Shown here: positions 23,290-32,405 of the stretch, in pieces | Numbering within the stretch: the first letter of the stretch is position 1 | Layout: each line of letters opens with the position of its first letter | NCBI RefSeq assembly: GCF_902635505.1 | Contig: NC_045430.1 | Span: forward strand, 1,382,177 to 1,446,176 | Reading direction: 5' to 3' | DNA from: Sarcophilus harrisii | Lineage: Eukaryota; Chordata; Mammalia; Dasyuromorphia; Dasyuridae | DNA length: 64,000 nucleotides | The notes under the pieces: generated by a model | Told to the model about the DNA's origin: nothing | Database searches by the model: none | What the model saw: the letters and a program-made list of their open reading frames with translations, nothing else | Position numbers and translations under genes: made by a program

Positions 23290-24350
23290 GGACCGGATGG
23301 GGGGGGCGTTCTCCCTGTCAAAAATTTCCCGGGGGGGGGGTTGTTTGGGGGAGGAGGGCTGGGCGATACCGGAGGGTGGGGAGAAGTGTGATGTGTGTGT
23401 TACTGGAGCCCCGGGTGTCCCTGGGTTGTTTTTGGGGGGGGTAGTGTGCAGGTGTGTGTCACCGTGTGTGTGTGTGTGTGTGTGTGTGTGATGTTGTTTT
23501 GGTGGGCATGGGGATGGGGACCCCCTTTGGGAGTGGTTTCTGGGCGAGTTTTCCCTTCCGCCCCCGGCCCCTCCTGCCTCCCGTCTGCCATGACTAGAAG
23601 GGATGTCCAGGTGCCCCGGAGCGAGTTGGGCGGGGGTTCGTTGATGGGGAAAGGGGAAGACTTAAGAGGAGGGCTAACTCGTTTCCTGATTGGGAGAATT
23701 GTTTCGGGGAAAATGATCGGGATGTTTTAACGTTTCAATTTGAAATAAAAGAACAAAAAAAGGGAGGGAGGAAAAGGGAGTGGGGGGAGTTGAAAGGGGA
23801 TGTTTGGAGTGAGGGAGTTTAAAAGGGATGTTTGGAGTTGGGAGGGAGTTAGAAAGGGATGGAGTGGGAGGGAGGAAAGGGGATGTTTGGAGTTGGGAGG
23901 GGTTAGAAAAGGTGGGTTTTGGGGGGGGGAGAAAAGGGGGGGAGGGGAGGGGGGTTGGGAAGGGGGTGTTTGGTGGGAGGGGGGGGAAGGGGGGGGGCTG
24001 GGAGGGGGGAAGGGGGGGTGGGGTGGGAGGGGGAAAAGGGGAGGTTTGGGGGGGGGGAGAAAGGGGGTGGGATGGAGGGGGGAACAGGGGGTGGGGGACT
24101 GGGGGTAAAAGGGGTTTGTGGGGGGGAGGGGGCTTGGGGGGCGGGCTGGGGGCGAAAGGGGGGCGGGCTGGGGGGCTAAAGGGGGTTTTCTGGGTTTAGG
24201 CAGGGGGTTTCTGGGGACTTAAACAGGTGGGCAACCCCTCATAAAAGGCCTTGGGGCTCTGTCCTGGGCCCCCTCTCCCCCCGTTTTTCCGGGAGGGAAA
24301 CCCCTCTCAGCCCCCTGTCTTCCCGGGCCCCCCTTAGAATTAGAAGGCCC
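23290..24350. other. Degraded G/T-biased stretch with a (GT)n run
   Basis: Begins just after let-7b and includes (GT)n at 23465-23491. The part 23780-24190 looks like the 33-bp minisatellite with C lost (GGATGTTTGGAGTTGGGAG, GAGTTAGAAAGGGATGG). Probably low-quality sequence. Confidence 0.6.
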
Positions 24351-26319
24351 CTTTAATAAAGAACACCATTCCTCCCTGCTCACTACCTGCACTACCACAG
24401 CATCATTTCTACAAAGACCTCAGTCTCCGGTCAGAGAGCCAGCCCGGTAGCAGCGACGCTCCCCGGAAAGCCATCCAGAGCTCACAAAAGGCGTGTGGAC
24501 GCGGCAGACACTGAAGCTGCTTTGCCTCAGTTTCCTGCTCTATAAAATGGGGGCTGGGACAAATGATTTCTTGGACTTCTTCAGGATCTTGGGCTCTTTA
24601 GGGGGGCAAATTGTAAGAGAAACGTGTGAGTCAGGGAGAGTTGGGCCTCCCCTCGCTCTGTGAACTTTCCAGCCCGGAGATCCCAAGCTTATGTTCAAAG
24701 TGTGAGGGGGTTACTGGTGCCGTCTCGGGACTGGCCGAGGGGTAGGGGTCAGCCCTCAGCCCCCAGGCCCTGCCCAAGAGGCTCTGCTTTGAGATCAGAG
24801 AGGAGGGTGCCCTTTGTTTAAGGGAGGCTCTGGGCCTTGGTGGGGGTGGGGAGCCCTGGAGCCGGCCAAGCCTGGTCTGAAAAGAAGCTGGGCCCAAGCA
24901 CAGGCAGGAAGGGCCGTCTCCTGTGAACAAGCAGTAAACGGGCAAGGGGGAAACTGGGCACCCTCGCAGGGAGTCTGGGGGGAGACCCCGAGCCTCCATC
25001 CCCCAGGAGAGTCAGGGACGGGGGAAGAACTGACAGGGAGGGGCCTTTGGACACAGAAGGCCAGCTGGGGAAGAGGCCCCAACCCTATATGTAGGGCTTC
25101 AGGAAGGAGGATGCCCTGAGGAGGAGGGTCTGCCTGGGCTGGCTGCGAGGGGCCAGGCCTGTGGAGGGCATTGTGCTCCTGGGCTTGACTGGGCGGCCTC
25201 ACTTTAGGGGGTCGTGTGAGGCTGTCAGAGAGGGAAGGTGACTCCCAGAGACCACACTCAGCAGCCATTGTGCTGGTCTCCTGCAGACTGTCTGGAAGTG
25301 GGATTATGGCTGTCCCCCTCGCCACTGACCATGGCCAGAGGACACTGTCCCCCTCACCATTGACCTTTGCTTGAGGAAATTATACTCCCTCCTCCTCACC
25401 ATTGACCTTTGTCACAGGACATTGTCCCCCTCACCACCGACCTTTGCCAGAGCACATCCCCTCCACATTCCCCACTGCTCCCCCCCCCCCCAGTCACTGT
25501 CAGGACTGCTCCCAGGAGTAGAGCTTTCCCAGCACTGGGTGAGGGAGGGTCCAGGCCCTCACAGTCGCCATCACCTTCTCTTGGGGGCCAGCAAGCATTT
25601 ATCAAGCACCTACTGTGTACCAGGTGCTGTGCTGGTTACTGGGGAGATAAAAAAGGCAAAAACAGCCTCTGTCCCCAGGAGCTCAGGGGCCAAAGGGGTC
25701 GGCGGTGGAGGCTGCAGGCCCAGAAAATCTCAGCATTCCCTTCCTAAAGAGACAGGGGCCTCCTCCTCCTCCTCCTGCTTGGGACTCTCTGTCTGGCTGA
25801 CCCACAACCTGGACAACTGCCGTCGTCTCAGGGTTGGGCCTCAGACGCTCACTGGCTGCGTGACTCCAGGCACATCGCTTCACCCTGAGTGCCTCAGTTT
25901 CCACAGCTGTCACATTAAGGCGATACCACCCCTACCTCCCAGAACCATTTAGTCTGGGGAAGGGGGGGCTGCTCCCAAACATGTACAAAGCATTCCCGGG
26001 GGAAAGAGCAGCACAAAATCAGAGTTCAGTGGAAATGAGGAAGGGATGTCAGAAACACCCGGCACAGGAAAGTCGAGTCTCCAGAGCTGTGGGTCCTGCT
26101 CTTTGGGGGCCTCCTCCTGCCCCAAAGGGCAGACTCCTCAGCAAGGTTCGTTGGACCGAAGGGTCTCCGTGTCTCGGCCGCTGATGCCGGGCCCCTCTCT
26201 CCCTTCTACAGCGGGTCCCCTTCTCTGCGCACGGGGCGCACCCTCCCCGAAGCCGCCTGGGGTTGTCTTGTTTCAGTGGGTCACTCTGTCTCCGGGCCCC
26301 TCACACCCATCCGCACTCA
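24351..26319. other. Non-coding region downstream of let-7b
   Basis: MIR-like words at 24520-24560 and 25840-25930 and the L2 piece at 25585. At 25310-25450 a phrase of the type CCCCTCACCATTGACCTTTG repeats about four times (period about 45 bases), a small tandem repeat. No gene. Confidence 0.45.
25585..25690 (-). mobile_element. L2 LINE 3' end fragment
   Basis: AGCATTTATCAAGCACCTAC, TGTGTACCAGGTGCTGTGC and CCCCAGGAGCTCAGG are the reverse complement of the L2 terminus. Weaker L2-like pieces of the same kind occur near 12185, 50120, 60160 and 62845 (minus) and 32570 (plus). Confidence 0.65.
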
Positions 26320-26440
26320 CAATGACACGCGTACACAGCCGCCCGTGCGCCCATACTCCACACTCACGCACTCCTGAGCATAGACTCACACGCACTTTCA
26401 CACACTCACAGTCATACATACTCTCACACACACACTCCCC
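26320..26440 (+). repeat. CA-rich imperfect repeat
   Basis: ACTCACACGCACTTTCACAC-type imperfect CA/CACT repeats. Confidence 0.7.
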
Positions 26441-26499
26441 CACTTGGTATTTTTCGGACCCAGCTTTTGCTTCAGACCCCGGAAACGACAAACACGGCG

Positions 26500-28110
26500 G
26501 ATGAAGCCCCGCTCTGGAGGTTCCGTTTTTAAATCTTACTCCAAAGGTTTGAAACCCCGCCCGGTGCGCCCACAGAACAACAAGGCAGCGGGGTGGGGAG
26601 GGGGCCGACCATTGAGGGTCCCGGCTTCCGAGCATGCTCACACTCCCCTTCCCGCGGGCTCCGCAGAGCGGGGACAGACTCCCGGTGGCTGCCGGTGCTG
26701 CTCGGAGAGGGGCCGCGGCCGGGGTGTTCTGCAGGCGATAAAGGCCCCCTGAGTGCCCGTGGGATGGGGAGGCCCGGGGAGTTACGGGACCGAGCCCAGC
26801 GCCCGGTAGGGTCGGGGCAGATGTCAGTCCTCGGGGCGGCTCCGGGCCCAGGGGAGCCGGACCCTGGCCGAGCGGCTCCTTTCCGCTCCTCGGAGCGCTT
26901 GGTCCTTCCTTCCTTTAGGTGACTCAGAACCGAACCGAGCGCCGGGCAAAGTTCGGGGGCTTCTGCCGGTGACTGAGGCCCGAAGGGAGCGCGGCCGCTG
27001 AGAAGGGCCCGTTTCGGGAAGGAAAGCGGGGAGAGTCCCGGGGCCGCGCGTGCCTCCCCCCACTTTCCCCAAGGCCTTAGGGGCGCTGGGCCAGAGGATC
27101 CCCCTGGGAGGGGACGCTTGTGGCCGATCTCCCTCACACTTTCTCAGCGAAGACCTCTCCGGCACTTCTGCCGCCTGACTAAGATGGGGGCGCGCACAGA
27201 GGGGGGCTCTGGAAGTCCCGCGCCCTCGGGGTCTCCCCCGGCGCCCCGGGGAGAAAAGAATCGGGCTGCACTGGGGAGGGGCCCCGGGACCGGAAGCGGG
27301 AAGACTTGAATACAGATCCAGCTCAGCCGCTTCCCAGCTGTGGGATTCAGGCCCCCATTTCCTCAGCCGGGAAGTCGGGAGTGATGGCAGCTCTGGCCCA
27401 GGGCTGGAGCCAGGATCCAGCGAGAGTATCTGTGAAGCGCCAAGAGCGTGCTGAGCACACAGAAGGCGCTTAATGTTTGCTCGCTCCCCGCCCAGCCCCC
27501 AACCTAAACTGTTGGTCCAGCTGAGTAGGAAGAGTAAGCAAGCGCAGGGGAGGGGGCGTTGGATGCCGGGGGCACGAAACGCCGCGGTCCCCGCCCCCGG
27601 AGAACGTGCAGGAGGCCGCCCCCCCCTCCCCCAGTGTCTGTCACGTCCATTTCCCGCCGTGATTGAGGACCCCCGCCCCGCAGGGACCCAAGCTCAGGCA
27701 TCCCGCCCACGTAAGACCCTCCCCATCTCCCCTCTGTGACTCTCCGGGAGGCGAGTTTCACGCAGAAGCCGCCAGGACGCGGGGGTTCGTGGTACCTGGG
27801 CTGCGTGCTGCGTGCCGGGGACCTGGGTGCGAATTCCGCTTCGGGCACGGCCAGCCCCGGGACGCGGACAGGACCCGACGCGGGCCGGCTCGGACTCCTG
27901 GGCCCCCCCGAGCTCCCGCAGCCCCGCCCCCCGGGGCAGTCTCCGACTCCTCGGCCCCGGAGCTCCCGCAGCCCCGCCCCCGGGGGTGAGAGGGAGCCGG
28001 CCTCTCCCAAGCCGGGCTCCAGGCCCTTCCAGCTGGAAACTCTCCCCGGTCCCCAGTCCGGCCGTGCAGAACTTCTTTCTTTCCCGAAGTGCGGCTGCCA
28101 TCTCGTGGCC
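26500..28110. promoter_or_regulatory. CpG-rich block between let-7b and WNT7B
   Basis: High GC with frequent CpG and GC boxes and several dispersed open frames on both strands. None of these has a recognisable domain or a convincing exon structure. It could be a CpG-island promoter of an unannotated non-coding transcript. A MIR copy sits at 27285-27490. Confidence 0.35.
27285..27490 (+). mobile_element. MIR-family SINE
   Basis: GAATACAGATCCAGCTCAGC, CCCAGCTGTGGGATTCAGG, CCCATTTCCTCAGC and the end CACAGAAGGCGCTTAATGTT follow the MIR consensus order. It lies inside the CpG-rich 26.5-28.1 kb block. Confidence 0.65.
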
Positions 28111-29254
28111 TGTGCGGGAATGGGGCGAAGGTGGCTCTGGCTGGAAAGGAGGAATGTGGAGGCCGATTTAATGGATTCTTACACCCCGAGGCCGTCCGAT
28201 CCAACTCACCCATTTTACAGAGGAGAAAACTGAGGCTCAGGAAGGATCGGGATTCCTCCAGAGTCACCCAGATAACTAGGCAGAGCGAGGATTGGGACGC
28301 AGGGTCCTGCGCCTGAACGACTCCCTTCTTTCCACAGTGATAGAGTGAGAGTATTGGGAGCAGAAGGAGCTTCCCAGACTTTCTAGTTCTCCTGCCCATT
28401 TTACAGACCAAAAGGCTGAGATTCCAAGAGGAACCGGGATTTGCAGGAGCTGACATAGCAATTCAAGGGACTCGGACCTCCTGACTCCAGGCATAGGGGA
28501 CTGCGGGGACTGTGCGGTCCAGGGCCCTCATCTGTCAGATGTCACTTCTCCTCTCTCTAACTCAGTTTCCCCAACTGTAAAATGGGGAGAATTATCACCC
28601 CGCCCCCCCCCTCCACCCCGGGGTTGTTGTGAGGACCAGTGAGATACTCTTAGGAAAGGGCTCAGTGCTGTACCTGGCATCCAGTAGGGAAGCATGCCCT
28701 TCCTCCCCCCCGTCCCCATCCCAAACGGGGCCCAGGTGGCCAGGCTGGCTGCCTCTGCAGCCACGGCGTTGCCTGCCCGTGTATTAGGTCACAGACTGAA
28801 CAGAAGACTCAGGACACACGCTCGCAGAGCGCAGCTTCTCAGGGAGGGCGGTCGGGCAGGTACGGTGGGCGGTGTCCCTGTGGCAGTCGCCACATACTCC
28901 GAGCTGGGCCTTGCGCTGCGTTTTGTGGATTGTCTAGATTTAAGAAAGGGATGGAGAAAATGCCACGTGCACAGCCCACTGAAAAGTATCTCAGGGCAGG
29001 TTTTTTCCTGCCAACAGGGGTTGAACATTCACCAGAGAAGCCCTGAGCCCCTCCTGATTAAAGAAGCGAGGGGACAATGGGGACTGAGGGGAGTCGTGAG
29101 GGCTGGGGGTGCTGGGAGAACAGTGGGGGTGAATGGTGGTGATGGAGCCAAGGGCTCTGGGATGGGAAATGGGGTCTGGAGATGGGGCGCTGGGAGCACT
29201 GGGAGGGACAGAAAAAGTTAGGACCCGTGGTGAGGGTGAGGACAGGGGACGCTT
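28111..29254. other. Non-coding, repeat debris
   Basis: Two adjacent copies of an old AGAGGAGAAAACTGAGGCTC-type repeat (about 28170-28320 and 28335-28495) precede the MIR at 28505. Nothing recognised from 28700 to 29250. Confidence 0.45.
28505..28690 (+). mobile_element. MIR-family SINE 3' half
   Basis: CTCAGTTTCCCCAACTGTAA, AATGGGGAGAATTATCA, GGTTGTTGTGAGGACCAGTG and GTGCTGTACCTGGCATCCAG match the MIR core and tail. A C-run interrupts it at 28600. Confidence 0.7.
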
Positions 29255-29372
29255 ACTGGCTTTACCCTGCTTGCCTCAGTTTCCTCATCTGTACAATGAG
29301 CTAGAGAAGGAAAGGGCAAACCACTGTAGTATATCTGCCAAGAAAACCCCAAATGGAGCCACAGGAATCTTG
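29255..29372 (+). mobile_element. SINE with GAGCTAGAGAAGGAAA 3' unit (MAR/MON family)
   Basis: CCTCAGTTTCCTCATCTG is followed by AATGAGCTAGAGAAGG, GCAAACCACTGTAGTAT and CCAAGAAAACCCCAAATGGA, the hallmark tail of a common marsupial SINE. It pairs in opposite orientation with the copy 200 bases downstream. Confidence 0.75.
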
Positions 29373-29576
29373 ATCAAGGACCTGGAATATTTATTTGCTA
29401 AAAGCATTTTGAGACTTGTATTCGACATGACTGGTTTCCTGGGAAATTTTGTATAGTTGCAAATATAATTCTGGGAGGGGCCCATAGTTTTCACTGGACT
29501 GTCAGTGGGACTCATGACCCAGGACAGAAGAACTTCGGTCAGCAAAGACTGCACAGGAAGAATTCTGCTTGCACTG

Positions 29577-29765
29577 CTGGCTGTTGTTCAGTCTTTTCCA
29601 ATCCTGGCTGTGCTTCCACTTGGGGTTTTCTTGGCAGACGTACTAGAGTGGTTTGCATTTCCTTCTTCAGTTCATTTTACATTTGAGTAAACTGAGGCAA
29701 ACAGGGTGAAGTGACTTGCTAGTCACAAAGAAAATAAGTATCTGAGGACGAATTTGAATTCAGAA
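29577..29765 (-). mobile_element. SINE of the same MAR/MON family, inverted
   Basis: GTTGTTCAGTCTTTTCCAAT, CTTGGGGTTTTCTTGGCAGA and GAGTGGTTTGCATTTCCTTC are the reverse complement of the 3' unit seen at 29.3 kb. They continue into a MIR-like body (AACTGAGGCAAACAGGGTGA, GACTTGCTAGTCACA). The two copies form an imperfect inverted pair. Confidence 0.75.
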
Positions 29766-29774
29766 GATGAGTCT

Positions 29775-30905
29775 TCATTTTTAAAAAATTTAGGACATTT
29801 ATTTTTATTTTAGTTGTTAGGTTATACATGTACATATTTCCATATGAATCATGTTGGGAGAGAAAAAATTAGAACAAAAGGGGAAAAAAGCATGAGAAAA
29901 ACAGAAAAAAGTGAAAACAATAAACTTTGAACCACATTCAGTCTCCATATTTCACTCTCAGGATGTGGATGGTATTTTCTATCTAAAGTTTTTTAGAATT
30001 GCCTTGAATCACTGAATTGCTCAGAAGAACCAAGTCTATTATGGTTGATGATCACCCAATCTTGTTGTTGCTATGTATAATGTGTTCCTGGTTCTGCTTG
30101 CTTTCTCAGCCTCAGTTTATACAAATCCTCTCAGGGTTTTCTAAAATTAGCCTGTTCCTCCTTTTTTATAAAACAATAATATTCCATTACCTTCACAACT
30201 TATCCAATCAATGGGCAGCCACTCAGTTTCCAGTTCCTTGCTATTACAAAAAGGTTATTACAAACATTTTTGCATCTGCGGGTCCTTTTCCTTTTAATTT
30301 TCCCTTTGGGATACAGAGCCAGGAGTGAGACTGCTGGATCAAAGAATATACACAATTTGATAGTTCCAAACTGCTCTCCAGAATGGGCAGATCATTTCAC
30401 AACTCCACCAACAATGCATCAGTGTTCTAGTTTTTCCACATCCTCTCCAACATTCCTCATTATCGTTTCCCGTTATCTTAGCCAATCTGAGAGGTGTGAG
30501 GTGATAACTCACAGTGGTTTTAATTTGCATTTCTCTAATCAAAAGTGATGTAAGCATTTTAAAAAATATGACTATAGAGGGCTTTAATTTCTTCATCTGA
30601 AAATTGTCTGTTCGTGACCTTTGACCATTTATCAACTGGGGAATATTCTTATAAATATGATTAAGTTTCCTATTTTAGAAATAAGGACTTTAATCTTTGA
30701 ATGTAAAAATGTTTTCCAGTTTCTTGCTTCCCTTCTAATCTTGGCTTCATTACTTTTGTTTGTGCAAAAGCTTTTTAATTTAATGTCATCGAAGTGATCC
30801 ATTTTGCATTTTATAATGTTCTCTAGTTCTTGTTTGACCATAAATTTCTCTTTTCTCCAAAGATCTGAGAGGAAAACTATCCCTTGCTCTGAAGACTTTT
30901 TCTTA
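29775..30905 (-). mobile_element. LINE-1 (marsupial L1), 5'-truncated, minus strand
   Basis: About 1.1 kb of AT-rich sequence corresponding to the end of L1 ORF2 and the 3' UTR. Recognisable pieces, as read on the + strand, are TTGAATCACTGAATTGC, ATGGGCAGCCACTCAGTTTC, AGCCAATCTGAGAGGTGTGA and TTTGTGCAAAAGCTTTTTAA. These match the L1 ORF2 3' region known from marsupials and, more distantly, human. Reading frames are broken into short pieces. The 3' end lies at the left with only a weak A tail, so it is an old insertion. Confidence 0.85.
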
Positions 30906-31235
30906 AGTCTCGGTCCTTAGCTCTGTATACTATGGCCACCACCTAATGGCCATCTGCACCATCAACGGCTGTTCGTGTTTAAATGTTGGTTATTGGAGTA
31001 CATTCAGTTCTAGAATGGGCAAGAATAGCCAGAAATGACAACAAAAGATCTCCTTAAGATGCTTTAAAAACCATTCTGGGTAAAATTCAATCTCTCTTCT
31101 ACCCAAGAGCCGGTACAGGCAGCGTGAAGGAGATACGGGCTTAGTCTGACCCACGAAGTTGGTCTTGTGGCATTCCCCACTTCACCCTAATGTCTGAGAA
31201 CAGGGGGTGTTAGCGCTGGGAGGGGCCTGAAACAT

Positions 31236-31990
31236 AAATCGCCAAAGGATATGAACAGACAATTCTCAGATGAAGAAATTAAAACAATCTATAGTCATAT
31301 GAAAAAAATGTTCTAAATCCCTATTGATCAGAAAATGCAAATGAATACAGCTCTGAGATACTCCCTCACACCTCTCAGATTGGCTAAGATGACAGGAAAA
31401 GATAATGATCAATATTGGAGGGGATGTGGGAAAACTGGGACGCTGATGCATTGTGGGTGGAATTGTGAAATGATCCAACCATTCAGGAGAGCAAAATGCT
31501 CAAGCATCACTGGGTCTGTATCCCCAGGAAATTTTAAAGGAGGGAAAAAACCCCCATGTGCCAAAATGTTTGTAGCAGCTCTTTTTGTGGGAGAATGAAA
31601 TGAGCCACTGGGGAATGGCTGCAGCAGTTGTGGTCTATGGGAATTGTGGGAATATTATCACTCCATAACTCATGGTGAACAAGCTGATTTTAAAAAGGCC
31701 TGGAAAGATTTCCATGAGCTGATGCTGAGTGAAACGAGCAGAACCAGGAATCCATTGTACACAGTAACAGTGAGCATGTGCAATGATCAATTATGAAAGA
31801 CTCTCAGCGGTTCGGCGATCCAAAGCAATCCCAATAGACTTTGGACAGAAAACACCATCTGCCTCCAGAAAAAGAACTATGGAGACTGAATGTAAATCCA
31901 CACATGCTGTGTTCACTTTTTTCTATTTGTTTTCTCTCCCGACATGATTCATAAAGCAACGTGTATCAAAAATAATATCAAGAAAAGAAC
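31236..31990 (+). mobile_element. LINE-1 (marsupial L1), 5'-truncated, plus strand
   Basis: Begins in ORF2 (AAAGGATATGAACAGACAAT, CTCACACCTCTCAGATTGGC, GGAGGGGATGTGGGAAAAC), loses a segment near 31500, and runs through GAGTGAAACGAGCAGAACCA to the 3' UTR near TTTCTCTCCCGACATGATTC. A short open frame from 31335 still shows ORF2-like residues (LAKMTGKDNDQYWRGCGKTG). It covers the same part of L1 as its neighbour at 29.8-30.9 kb but on the other strand. Confidence 0.85.
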
Positions 31991-32124
31991 AGAGAAGATC
32001 AGAGTTGGGAGGAAGCTCAGAAGAGAGATGGTCAGAACTGAGAAGGGCCTTCGAACAGGAGCTGGGAGGGTCTCCCAGGCATGAACAATGGACAGAGAGA
32101 ATATCTGGAGTTTTGTATGAAGAA

Positions 32125-32127
<3 letters not shown>

Positions 32128-32168
<41 letters not shown>
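32128..32168 (+). repeat. (GT)n microsatellite
   Basis: About 20 uninterrupted GT units. Confidence 0.95.
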
Positions 32169-32169
<1 letters not shown>

Positions 32170-32214
32170 GAGGGCTAGTAAGATATAAAAAGCCTGGAAA
32201 TTTGGGAGAAGAGT

Positions 32215-32405
32215 TGGTTATGAAAAGCCTAGATGCTAAAAGGGGATCTCATGGATGGTACAGAACTAGTGGAACTTATTGAAGAGGGGGTGATGTGGTC
32301 AGACTTTCCCTTTAGGAAGATCCCTTTGGTGGCTGAATGGAAGATGGATCGGAGAGGGAGACTGAGGCAGGCAGACCTGGCAGCTGTGGCAATAGTCCAG
32401 CTGTG
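32215..32405 (+). repeat. Unclassified old interspersed repeat (copy 1)
   Basis: GATGTGGTCAGACTTTCCC, AGATCCCTTTGGTGGCTGAA and GTGGCAATAGTCCAGCTGTG recur in changed form at 55620-55860 and 63380-63545. This points to a dispersed family that I recognise as common in marsupials but cannot name with confidence. Confidence 0.5.

Noticed and set aside
27694-28456. Overlapping frames of 130-230 residues on both strands
   Set aside because: Mutually overlapping on opposite strands in a CpG-rich block and including a repeat; no domain recognised.
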